Source: Bacteroidales bacterium | GTDB taxonomy: Bacteria > Bacteroidota > Bacteroidia > Bacteroidales > P3 | DNA length: 6,370 bases | Direction of reading: 5' to 3' | Assembly: GCA_031286005.1 (NCBI GenBank) | Contig: JAITVC010000238.1 | Location: forward strand, 1-6,370 | Made by a program: the position numbers and the translations under genes | Part shown: positions 1 through 5,608 of the stretch, one piece after another | Layout: every line of letters begins with the position of its first letter | How positions within the stretch are numbered: the stretch's first letter is position 1 | Notes under the pieces: model-generated | The model's database searches: none | Told to the model about the DNA's origin: nothing | The model's input: the letters and a program-made list of their open reading frames with translations, nothing else

Positions 1-115
1 TCACCTCAAGATGAGATTTCTTTTAAGGGTCGTTAAAGACGATGACGTTGATAGGCTACAGGTGTAAAGGCAGTAATGTCATAGCCGAGTAGTACTAATT
101 ACCCGTAGAATTTCT
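1..115 (+). rRNA. rrl: 23S ribosomal RNA, 3' end (partial)
   Basis: This is the last part of a large-subunit rRNA gene whose 5' portion lies outside the window. The conserved 3'-terminal blocks are readable: CACCTCAAGATGAGATTTC at the start, AAGGGTCGTTAAAGACGATG, then GACGTTGATAGGCTACAGGT and TCATAGCCGAGTAGTACTAA just before the 3' end. The wording of these blocks is of Bacteroidota type. The exact 3' end cannot be fixed without the pairing 5' end of the gene, so 115 is good to about 5 bases. The 5S gene follows on the same strand, as expected in a 16S-23S-5S operon. Confidence 0.95.
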
Positions 116-160
116 TTAAAGTTTTTGTGTGTTTATTACATGTCTGCCGGTCAATAGAAA

Positions 161-195
161 ATTACAAATTACGAATTAACAATTACGAATTTGTA
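161..195. repeat. Heptad repeat, left arm of inverted pair in 23S-5S spacer
   Basis: Five consecutive 7-bp units begin at 161, 168, 175, 182 and 189. The clearest unit is ATTACGA (168-174 and 182-188); ATTACAA, ATTAACA and ATTTGTA are variants. The stretch 167-191 is close to the reverse complement of 281-304 (about 22 of 24 positions), so this arm can pair with the array next to the 5S gene. Seen directly in the sequence; the function is unknown. Confidence 0.75.
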
Positions 196-245
196 GATTG
201 AATTGGCCAGTGTCATAGATTATTTATTTACGACCAAAAGCAACG

Positions 246-259
246 AATCCGATAGGATT
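246..259 (+). other. Small hairpin in the 23S-5S spacer
   Basis: AATCC (246-250) and GGATT (255-259) can pair around a GATA loop. It sits in the unpaired part between the two long inverted arms of the spacer. It is short and could be chance. Apart from the arms and this hairpin, nothing was recognised between the 23S end and the 5S start; no tRNA is present there. Confidence 0.3.
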
Positions 260-272
260 TTCATTTGAAGTT

Positions 273-307
273 CATTCGTCATTCGTAATTTTAAATTCGT
301 AATTGAT
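273..307. repeat. Heptad repeat, right arm of inverted pair, abutting 5S
   Basis: Five 7-bp units begin at 273, 280, 287, 294 and 301: CATTCGT twice, a degenerate AATTTTA, AATTCGT, and AATTGAT. The unit is the reverse complement, in rotated form, of the ATTACGA unit at 161-195. The array ends one or two bases before the 5S gene, so in the rRNA precursor it would form the 3' side of a stem just upstream of mature 5S. Whether that stem is a processing signal is inference. Confidence 0.75.
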
Positions 308-308
308 A

Positions 309-420
<112 letters not shown>

Positions 421-423
421 CTG

Positions 424-453
424 AGCCTCAGTCAATAGACTGGGGCTTTTTTT
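424..453 (+). terminator. Intrinsic terminator of the rRNA operon
   Basis: AGCCTCAGTC (424-433) pairs with GACTGGGGCT (438-447) around an AATA loop, giving ten base pairs with a single T-G wobble. A run of T residues follows at once (to 453). It sits 3 bases past the 5S gene, as expected for the end of an rRNA transcript. Confidence 0.93.
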
Positions 454-462
454 ATTACTATA

Positions 463-480
463 TTTTTTGTATCTTTGCAG
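463..480 (+). promoter_or_regulatory. Bacteroidota-type promoter for the sugar acetyltransferase
   Basis: TTTTTTGTATCTTTGCAG contains TATCTTTG (470-477), an exact match to the Bacteroidota -7 element TAnnTTTG. No good -33 TTTG is visible at the usual distance, where the T-tail of the preceding terminator lies. The start codon at 502 is 24 bases past the -7 element. The same extended block recurs at three other promoters in the window. Confidence 0.75.
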
Positions 481-501
481 TTAAAAAAAAGATATTTATA
501 G

Positions 502-1086
502 ATGACCGAAAAAGAAAAAATGCTCGCTGGCGAGTTGTACGATTGTGGAGACCCTGAACTGATGGAGTTATGGATCAACGGGAAAAACCTAATGCAACAA
601 TACAACAATCTTGATTATTCGCAAAAAACAGAACAAGCGAAGATACTCGACCAATTATTAGGCACACGAGGCAAGCACACGCAGATTGCAGCCCCCTTCT
701 TTGTAGATTATGGTAAATTTATCTTTTTAGGCAACAACTGTGAAATCAATATGAATTGCGTGTTTTTGGACTGTAACCGCATTACTATTGGCGACAATGT
801 TTTAATAGCCCCCGGCGTACATATATACACCGTTTTCCATCCGGTGAAAGCAAGCGAACGGTTCAACAAAACAGCCGGTGAAGGCTTCCCGTTCGCCATA
901 TCAAAAACATTGCCGGTTACTATTGGAGATAATGTTTGGATTGGAGGAGGCAGTATCATATTACCGGGAGTTACTATAGGCAATAATGTAACCATTGGAG
1001 CAGGAAGCGTTGTAACCAAATCCATCCCCGATAACGTGCTTGCTTACGGTAATCCGTGCCGAATAATTAAAGAAATGTTTAAATGA
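502..1086 (+). CDS. Sugar O-acetyltransferase, maltose/galactoside acetyltransferase (Maa/LacA) family
   Basis: A 194-residue protein that probably transfers acetyl from acetyl-CoA to a sugar or sugar-like hydroxyl in the cytoplasm. The N-terminal part (about residues 4-55, beginning EKEKMLAGELYDCGDPEL) matches the maltose-acetyltransferase cap, and residues 70 onward form a left-handed beta helix of hexapeptide repeats (IGDNV at 97-101 and 141-145, VTIGNNVTIGAGSVV at 157-171). His113 in YTVFHPV is at the place of the catalytic histidine of LacA-type enzymes, and DNVWIGGG (143-150) is the usual acetyl-CoA-side signature. Length is normal for the family (about 185-205). The start lies just downstream of a promoter and no Shine-Dalgarno is seen, as usual for this phylum. 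It follows the rRNA operon but has its own promoter. The physiological acceptor cannot be told from sequence; many members are simply detoxifying or of unknown substrate. Confidence 0.93.
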   Translation: MTEKEKMLAGELYDCGDPELMELWINGKNLMQQYNNLDYSQKTEQAKILDQLLGTRGKHTQIAAPFFVDYGKFIFLGNNCEINMNCVFLDCNRITIGDNVLIAPGVHIYTVFHPVKASERFNKTAGEGFPFAISKTLPVTIGDNVWIGGGSIILPGVTIGNNVTIGAGSVVTKSIPDNVLAYGNPCRIIKEMFK

Positions 1087-1126
1087 TAGTTTAGCATTGT
1101 AACTTTTCGGATGCAAAGAACGTCTT

Positions 1127-2197
1127 ATGAACACGATGAGAAAATTATTATTTTTATTGTGTATTGGGCTTAATCTTTCTTTTTCTGCAAAAGCACAAAC
1201 CGGTATTACTATTCATTCGGAGTCTGTAGATTCTTTGCTTCGTTGGTTTAATAATGGATGCTCAACCGAAGAAATTCCATCATTGTTGAGAATCCCTGCC
1301 AATCAAATCATGGAACAACTGTTACATTCCAATGAAAAAGATGCAATAACATTTTCGGAGGCACTACATCGGTTTAGTGCAGAGCATTCTTTGCCGAATA
1401 ATGACTATCTTTTAAACGATGCGTACACCAAGCGAGAACAAATCTCGGCATTGATGAAAGCGTTCACAGATTCTGTCATTAAAAAACAACCGTTAGATGA
1501 TGTAAAAACCTATTTTCCGACAGACTTTGCACTTTCCTCGTGCCACAAGGTTTATTACACGGCAACAGGTTGGCAATGGGGTGATGCGATGACGTTCAAC
1601 TATATTCAAAAAGAAAATGATTTTATGCTATCGCAAGAAGGTGAATCGGCGATTATTTTCAATCTTTCTATTATTGTGGCGACTTATGGTAAAACCGTAG
1701 ACGAACAAGTTGCTGCCTATAAAAAAGTGTTGGCTCATGAATTGTTTCACGCATTGCTTAGTGAGTATATTGCAGATAAGAATTACTATCGTTCGGATGA
1801 ATTAGAATCAACAGCATTATTCTTGCTGATGAATGAAGGGATAGCGCATTTTATTGCGGATGGCTATTATATAAAAGCCAATTATGACAGTTTGAAAAAG
1901 GAAGAGCAATCGTGTTTGGCTTTATTTAATGAAAAGTCAAAGATTATTTTTGATATAAATGAAGATATGGAATTACGTAAGGATGCTTTGGAAAAAGGCT
2001 TATATGGGTCTTATTGGAATAAATATGTCGCTGTCACGGGATTATTTATGGCTTACCATATCCATCAATTTGGAGGAATGGAATTGCTTCGGGAATGTAT
2101 AGAAAAAGGGCCTATTTTCTTTTTTGAAACATACGGTGAAATTAGTAAAGCAAATCCTAATTTACCGATAGTATGCAAAAAAATCATTAATGATTAG
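1127..2197 (+). CDS. Secreted putative zinc metallopeptidase (HExxH), DUF5700-like
   Basis: A 356-residue protein, probably exported and acting in the periplasm or outside the cell. Residues 1-23 are a signal peptide: a short basic start, a hydrophobic core (LLFLLCIGL), and an AKA-Q signal peptidase I site at 21-24. HELFH at 204-208 is a zinc-binding HExxH motif; Glu237 in NEGIAHF is a good candidate for the third ligand, giving a gluzincin-like arrangement. A later block, YWNKYVAVTGLFMAYHI (296-312), resembles the conserved C-terminal helix of Bacteroidota proteins that I recall Pfam naming DUF5700, a putative zinc-dependent peptidase; that match is from memory. The substrate is unknown. An in-frame ATG three codons later (1136) would also give a good signal peptide. 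The gene starts 40 bp after the acetyltransferase. Only a weak promoter-like TAACTTTT (1100-1107, last base off consensus) lies between, so co-transcription is possible. Confidence 0.8.
   Translation: MNTMRKLLFLLCIGLNLSFSAKAQTGITIHSESVDSLLRWFNNGCSTEEIPSLLRIPANQIMEQLLHSNEKDAITFSEALHRFSAEHSLPNNDYLLNDAYTKREQISALMKAFTDSVIKKQPLDDVKTYFPTDFALSSCHKVYYTATGWQWGDAMTFNYIQKENDFMLSQEGESAIIFNLSIIVATYGKTVDEQVAAYKKVLAHELFHALLSEYIADKNYYRSDELESTALFLLMNEGIAHFIADGYYIKANYDSLKKEEQSCLALFNEKSKIIFDINEDMELRKDALEKGLYGSYWNKYVAVTGLFMAYHIHQFGGMELLRECIEKGPIFFFETYGEISKANPNLPIVCKKIIND
2183..2194. repeat. Palindrome at the metallopeptidase stop
   Basis: ATCATTAATGAT is a perfect 12-bp palindrome overlapping the last codons of the metallopeptidase gene. 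Part of it (ATTAATGAT, 2186-2194) is also the reverse complement of ATCATTAAT at 2227-2235. It could form a weak AT-rich hairpin at the transcript end, but no T-run follows directly, so it is not called a terminator. Confidence 0.35.
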
Positions 2198-2208
2198 TAA
2201 TTATAATA

Positions 2209-2236
2209 ATTCATCATTCATCATTCATCATTAATA
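2209..2236. repeat. Heptad repeat upstream of the pepE promoter
   Basis: ATTCATC occurs three times without error at 2209, 2216 and 2223, followed by a degenerate ATTAATA at 2230. It lies between the metallopeptidase stop and the pepE promoter. The unit shares its ATT phase and 7-bp period with arrays in the 23S-5S spacer and upstream of holA. Confidence 0.8.
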
Positions 2237-2254
2237 ACTATTCTCTATGTGTAA

Positions 2255-2274
2255 TTTTTTTCGTATCTTTGCAG
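2255..2274 (+). promoter_or_regulatory. Bacteroidota-type promoter for the pepE operon
   Basis: A T-tract followed by CGTATCTTTGCAG contains TATCTTTG (2264-2271), an exact TAnnTTTG match. The pepE start codon is 43 bases beyond the -7 element. No clear -33 TTTG is visible. The block differs from the other three promoters only by an extra C before GTATC. Confidence 0.75.
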
Positions 2275-2298
2275 AACCGAAGCACGAAGTGCAAGTTC
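2274..2298 (+). other. Possible hairpin in the pepE 5' leader
   Basis: GCAC (2282-2285) pairs with GTGC (2289-2292) around GAA, and GAAC (2274-2277) with GTTC (2295-2298) outside it. The structure would lie near the 5' end of the transcript, 16 bases before the pepE start. It is short and interrupted, and may be chance. Confidence 0.25.
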
Positions 2299-2314
2299 AA
2301 CGAAGTTAAAATTA

Positions 2315-3037
2315 ATGCTCATGAGAAATTTATTATTAATCAGCAATTCTACAAATCCGGGCGAAGCCTATTTGGGTTGGTGCAAAGACCTTATCGGTCA
2401 ATGGTGTAAAGACTATAACGTAAGAACCGCTTTATTCATCCCGTTTGCTGGAGTAACGGTAACGTGGAACGATTATATTGCCAAAGTGAAAAATGTATAT
2501 GCCGAATTTGGTGTGGACATAAGCTCCGTTCATCAACATCCAAATGCTTTGGAAGCTGTGAAAAATGCGGAATGTATCGTAGTGGGCGGCGGTAGCACGT
2601 GGAACTTGTTAGCCGAATGTTACAACCAAAATATTTTAGATGCTATTCGGGAAAAAGCCTTATTGGGAACGCCTTACATGGGTTGGAGTGCAGGCTCTAA
2701 TTTGGCTTGCCCCACGATTAAAACCACCAACGATATGCCGATTATTGAGCCCAAAAGTTTTGATGCACTAAATTTAATTCCCTTTCAAATCAATCCGCAT
2801 TATTTGGATGCCCATCCTGCCGGACATGGCGGGGAAACGCGTGAAGACCGCATCAAGGAGTTTATGGTGCTGAATCCGGATATATACGTGGCGGGCCTCC
2901 GCGAAACAACTGCGCTAATTGTTAAAGATGATAAAATTGCATTGGTTGGCCGAGAGAAACCTATGCGGGTATTCAAATTCGGACAAGAAACTAAGGAATA
3001 TCCGTTGGGCGCAATGATTGATTTTTTACTTAAATAA
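2315..3037 (+). CDS. pepE: Dipeptidase E (alpha-aspartyl dipeptidase), peptidase family S51
   Basis: A 240-residue cytoplasmic serine peptidase; the family splits dipeptides with an N-terminal aspartate (Asp-Xaa). The nucleophile is Ser125 in the elbow GWSAGSN (123-129), His162 lies in NPHY (160-163), and Glu197 in LRETTAL. These sit five residues beyond Ser120, His157 and Glu192 of the Salmonella enzyme, so the whole triad keeps its spacing. Further matches are SNSTNPGEAYL (10-20), FIPFAGVT (41-48), IVVGGGST (88-95) and ACPTIKTTNDMPI (131-143). Length is close to the Salmonella enzyme (229). There is no signal peptide. The ATG at 2321 (third codon) is an equally good start. It is the first gene after a clear promoter and is followed after 8 bp by the MbnP-like gene. 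Its likely role is recycling of aspartyl dipeptides. Confidence 0.95.
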   Translation: MLMRNLLLISNSTNPGEAYLGWCKDLIGQWCKDYNVRTALFIPFAGVTVTWNDYIAKVKNVYAEFGVDISSVHQHPNALEAVKNAECIVVGGGSTWNLLAECYNQNILDAIREKALLGTPYMGWSAGSNLACPTIKTTNDMPIIEPKSFDALNLIPFQINPHYLDAHPAGHGGETREDRIKEFMVLNPDIYVAGLRETTALIVKDDKIALVGREKPMRVFKFGQETKEYPLGAMIDFLLK

Positions 3038-3045
3038 TTTCAGAC

Positions 3046-3858
3046 ATGTATCGATTAGTTGCAATTTTATGTGCTGGTCTGCTTCTTTTTTCGTCGTGTG
3101 TTAAGGCTAAACAAGAGAGTGGTTATGTTCGGTTTGAGTTTGAATATCGTTGGGGCGACGAACTTATTCAGTTCGATGAAACCACAACTTATACGAATGC
3201 CGCAGGCAATGAGCTAATGCTTAAAGACCTGCAGTATTTCATTTCGTATTTGACGATTCATGGCCAGGCTGGATCGCAGGTGTTTAATAATCCGAACATC
3301 CGTTACATGTCTACGGATAGTGCCCATTCAGTCATGTTGATGACGCATGAAGTGCCTGCCGGTTCCTATCACAGCGTTAGTTTCACGTTTGGATTAAATG
3401 CGCAGGACAACAGGTCCAATCAATTTCCAAATCCTCCCGAAAATATGATGACTTGGCCAGAGCCTTTGGGTGGAGGCTATCACTTTCTGATGCTCAACGG
3501 CAAGTGGAAAAATCCGGGCGAACCCACAGATCAAGGATTTGGTCTGCATCTGGGCACGTTAAAAAGAGATACCTACGACACCACTTGGACAACAGGTACG
3601 ATTTCCCAACAAAATGATTCCATTGTAAAGATTGATACGATTACAAACGTTTACGATAATAGTTTTGACGTGTCGCCTATTCCAAAACAATTTATTGTTA
3701 AGTCCAATGAAATTACAACCGTAAGAATTATTATGGATGTTAAACAGTGGATGGGAAGTCGGAATAAATTGGATTTTAATATCATTGGCGGTGCAATCAT
3801 GGAAAATGAAGAAGCCATGCGCCAATTGGCAGAAAATGGAAAATATGTATTCAAATAA
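3046..3858 (+). CDS. MbnP-like (copper-binding protein family) lipoprotein
   Basis: A 270-residue predicted lipoprotein. The N-terminus has a basic residue, a hydrophobic stretch, and the lipobox LFSSC with lipidated Cys18; the residues after it do not settle which membrane it ends up in. The mature part follows the MbnP pattern: FEFEYRWGDELIQF (30-43), LKDLQYFISYLTIHG (59-73), VPAGSYHSVSFTFGLN (103-118), MMTWPEPLGGGYHFLMLNGKW (134-154) and FGLHLG (165-170). MbnP of methanotrophs binds copper and works with the di-heme enzyme MbnH. Here no mbnH lies nearby, so copper binding is inferred from family only. Residues about 171-208 are rich in Thr, Asp and Ile and look like a lineage-specific loop. 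It is 8 bp after pepE and 20 bp before the PLP enzyme, so likely in one operon. Confidence 0.75.
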   Translation: MYRLVAILCAGLLLFSSCVKAKQESGYVRFEFEYRWGDELIQFDETTTYTNAAGNELMLKDLQYFISYLTIHGQAGSQVFNNPNIRYMSTDSAHSVMLMTHEVPAGSYHSVSFTFGLNAQDNRSNQFPNPPENMMTWPEPLGGGYHFLMLNGKWKNPGEPTDQGFGLHLGTLKRDTYDTTWTTGTISQQNDSIVKIDTITNVYDNSFDVSPIPKQFIVKSNEITTVRIIMDVKQWMGSRNKLDFNIIGGAIMENEEAMRQLAENGKYVFK

Positions 3859-3878
3859 TTGATAAAAACAAAACAAAT

Positions 3879-5195
3879 ATGGCAAAATTTATCTTAAAAT
3901 GTACAACATGTGGTAAAGAATTTGATAGTTTTAAAGCATGGTTTGAGGTTAATCAAGTGTGTCCGAGTTGTCACAAAAACCGTGTTGAAGCGATTTACGA
4001 TGTTGATTATAATTCGCTTAAAGATTTGATACATGCAAAAAATAGAACAGAATTCAGTTTTTGGCACTACTTCGATTTTCTGCCGTTGAATGAAAAAAAG
4101 AATATCGTTTCTACGCCCGAAATGTCGCTTTCATTGGATAGATGGACGTTTTTGGAAGATTTGGCGAAAGAGCATTTTGGTATAGATTGCGAAGTTCGCG
4201 CTTATCGCAATGATGAACATTACGCTACCGGCACGTTTAAAGACAATGGCGCATCGCTCGCAGCAAGTGTTTTGAAAGAGACCGGGATCTCGGAATACAT
4301 CGTTGCAAGTACTGGAAATGTGGCCAATGCTTTCGCCTATTACATGGCCAAAGCGGGCGTTTCGCTCTCGGCATTCATTCCGCAAGACGCACTGGCCTTG
4401 AATGGAGCAGGCGTGAGTTGCTATGGACAAAAGGTTTTCCGGGTAAACCATGATTACCACCAAGCCAAAAAAGTAGCTGCCGATTATGCTAAAAAATACG
4501 GCATTTTGATGACGAACGGCAACACTGACCCGCTTCGTGTGGAAGCCAAACGAACGATGGTTTTTGAATGGCTGCGCGACCTGCCGCAATTCCCTACGGT
4601 ATATATTCAAGCATTGAGTGGCGGAACAGGCCCTATTGCGATTGATAAGGCTTTGCGAGAAATTGAACAGTTGAATTTAGTTGGAGAGTATCCTCGGTTC
4701 TTAATGATTCAGCCGGATGGTTGTTCGCCGATGGTGCAAGGTTGGAAAAAAGCCAAAGCGAATGATTTTCCAAAAGGTTGGGAAACCGATTTCCCGGTTA
4801 TAGAGTCTCCTATAACGCAAGTTCCAACGTTGGCTACCGGAAATCCGGGCACGTTTCCTATCGTTGCTAAGTTAGTTAAAAAATCAAATGGCGACATGCT
4901 GGAAATTCAAGAGAAAAAACTGGTTGATATGACACGTTACATTGCTTACGAAGCCGTTGTCGCAATCGGGCCAGCTGCTGCAACTGCCGCATTGGGATTT
5001 ATAGAAGCCTTAAAAACCAATAATATTAAAAATGGCGATGTCGTATTGCTCAATATTGGCGAAGGAATGCGGCGTGCACCTGAATTGTTGATGGAAATGA
5101 ATTACACCGAACAGCGTGTGGATTCTGTGGATGAATGCGAACGATTTGATCGAAAATCGTTGAAAGATGAATTGAAAAAACGGATTTTGAATTAA
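3879..5195 (+). CDS. Threonine synthase-family PLP enzyme (fold type II) with N-terminal zinc ribbon
   Basis: A 438-residue cytoplasmic enzyme of the tryptophan synthase beta/threonine synthase superfamily. Residues 8-31 form a zinc ribbon (Cys8-x2-Cys11 and Cys28-x2-Cys31). Lys121 in ATGTFKDNG is the PLP Schiff-base lysine, STGN (144-147) is the loop that contacts cofactor and substrate carboxylate, and SGGTG (247-251) is the PLP phosphate-binding loop. LNIGEG (391-396) ends the fold. The lysine motif departs from the usual threonine synthase NPTGSFKDR: the Asn-Pro before TG is replaced and the Arg after FKD is Asn. The reaction may therefore not be O-phosphohomoserine to threonine. Cysteate synthase, a paralogue that makes cysteate from phosphoserine and sulfite, is one alternative. 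No thrA or thrB is nearby. It is the last gene of the pepE operon and overlaps the next gene's stop codon. Confidence 0.85.
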   Translation: MAKFILKCTTCGKEFDSFKAWFEVNQVCPSCHKNRVEAIYDVDYNSLKDLIHAKNRTEFSFWHYFDFLPLNEKKNIVSTPEMSLSLDRWTFLEDLAKEHFGIDCEVRAYRNDEHYATGTFKDNGASLAASVLKETGISEYIVASTGNVANAFAYYMAKAGVSLSAFIPQDALALNGAGVSCYGQKVFRVNHDYHQAKKVAADYAKKYGILMTNGNTDPLRVEAKRTMVFEWLRDLPQFPTVYIQALSGGTGPIAIDKALREIEQLNLVGEYPRFLMIQPDGCSPMVQGWKKAKANDFPKGWETDFPVIESPITQVPTLATGNPGTFPIVAKLVKKSNGDMLEIQEKKLVDMTRYIAYEAVVAIGPAAATAALGFIEALKTNNIKNGDVVLLNIGEGMRRAPELLMEMNYTEQRVDSVDECERFDRKSLKDELKKRILN

Positions 5196-5476
5196 TCGTC
5201 AATTTTATATTGCACCGGTTTCGGGTTTTTAAATAAATTCAATTGATTTTCGGCAATTTCATCGTTGATTTTCGTTGAACGGTCTATTAAATAGGATTTA
5301 AGAACCGACTTTATTAAGCGTGTCGGTGTGGTTTCGTCTTTCTTGCAAACCTTTGCCAATAGCGTGTTTTCAGTGTCCGAAAGCGTAAGGTTATACTTAA
5401 CTTTACGTGGTTTCTTTTTCTTTTTTGAAACAACTTTCTTAGGTTTGATTTTCAACAATTGATGGCCTGATTCCAT
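5192..5476 (-). CDS. Small lysine-rich protein, probable ribbon-helix-helix fold, with C-terminal QLNLF motif
   Basis: A 94-residue protein. Residues 9-27 are very lysine-rich (KKKKKPRKVK), suited to binding nucleic acid. Residues 27-63 fit a ribbon-helix-helix pattern: a short strand KYNLTL, a helix from SDTENTLLAKVCKKD, the turn ETTPT, and a second helix RLIKSVLKSYL. This would make it a DNA-binding protein, possibly a regulator, but the assignment is by pattern only. Near the C-terminus, QLNLF (78-82) matches the sliding-clamp-binding consensus QL(S/D)LF. The start at 5476 lies 24 bases from a well-formed minus-strand promoter, which supports it as a real gene. Its stop shares the bases TTAA (5192-5195) with the stop of the convergent PLP enzyme. 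It is transcribed away from holA. No known named family was recognised. Confidence 0.75.
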   Translation of the reverse strand: MESGHQLLKIKPKKVVSKKKKKPRKVKYNLTLSDTENTLLAKVCKKDETTPTRLIKSVLKSYLIDRSTKINDEIAENQLNLFKNPKPVQYKIDD

Positions 5477-5497
5477 GTCTGAATACGGATATTTTTG

Positions 5498-5514
5498 TGC
5501 AAAGATACAAAAAA
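5498..5514 (-). promoter_or_regulatory. Bacteroidota-type promoter for the small minus-strand gene
   Basis: Read on the minus strand this is TTTTTTGTATCTTTGCA, with the -7 element TATCTTTG at 5507-5500. The start codon at 5476-5474 is 23 bases further on. The 17 bases are the same as in the holA promoter facing the other way; the two -7 elements are 75 bp apart. Confidence 0.75.
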
Positions 5515-5580
5515 GTTATGAGTTATGGATTATGATTTATTTTTAATTCTCAATTTTCCATTCTCAATTCTCAATTTTTT
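5515..5580. repeat. Heptad-phased array between divergent promoters
   Basis: The space between the two divergent promoters is almost entirely a 7-bp-phased AT-rich array of about nine units. GTTATGA starts at 5515, GTTATGG at 5522 and ATTATGA at 5529; a degenerate T-rich stretch follows; then ATTCTCA occurs at 5546, 5560 and 5567 with a variant ATTTTCC at 5553. The array occupies where the -33 region of both promoters should lie. Confidence 0.75.
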
Positions 5581-5592
5581 TGTATCTTTGCA
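5575..5592 (+). promoter_or_regulatory. Bacteroidota-type promoter for holA
   Basis: A seven-T tract followed by GTATCTTTGCA contains TATCTTTG at 5583-5590. The holA start codon is 18 bases beyond, so the untranslated leader is very short. No -33 TTTG is seen; heptad repeats fill that position. Confidence 0.78.
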
Positions 5593-5608
5593 TAAAATTC
5601 GTTTTTTA

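Noticed and set aside
161..307. CRISPR array or insertion sequence in the rRNA spacer
   Set aside because: The repeats are 7 bp, contiguous and without unique spacers, and there is no transposase and no visible target-site duplication.
116..308. tRNA gene between 23S and 5S
   Set aside because: No cloverleaf-like stems and no TTCRA T-loop or CCA-type end were found in the spacer.
708..1025. Minus-strand open frame of 105 codons
   Set aside because: It lies inside the acetyltransferase gene and its repeated LSPIVT phrases are the antisense image of the hexapeptide repeats.
1100..1107. Promoter directly upstream of the metallopeptidase (TAACTTTT)
   Set aside because: The last base departs from TAnnTTTG and the T-tract and GCA context of the other four promoters are missing, so it is mentioned but not called.
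3559..3885. Two overlapping minus-strand open frames (3559-3885 and 3651-3854)
   Set aside because: Both are antisense to the MbnP-like gene, have no promoter element, and show no domain-like pattern.
4131..4610. Minus-strand open frame of 159 codons
   Set aside because: It is antisense to the well-conserved PLP-binding core of the threonine synthase-like gene; its sequence shows no family features. The frame at 4709-4897 is rejected for the same reason.
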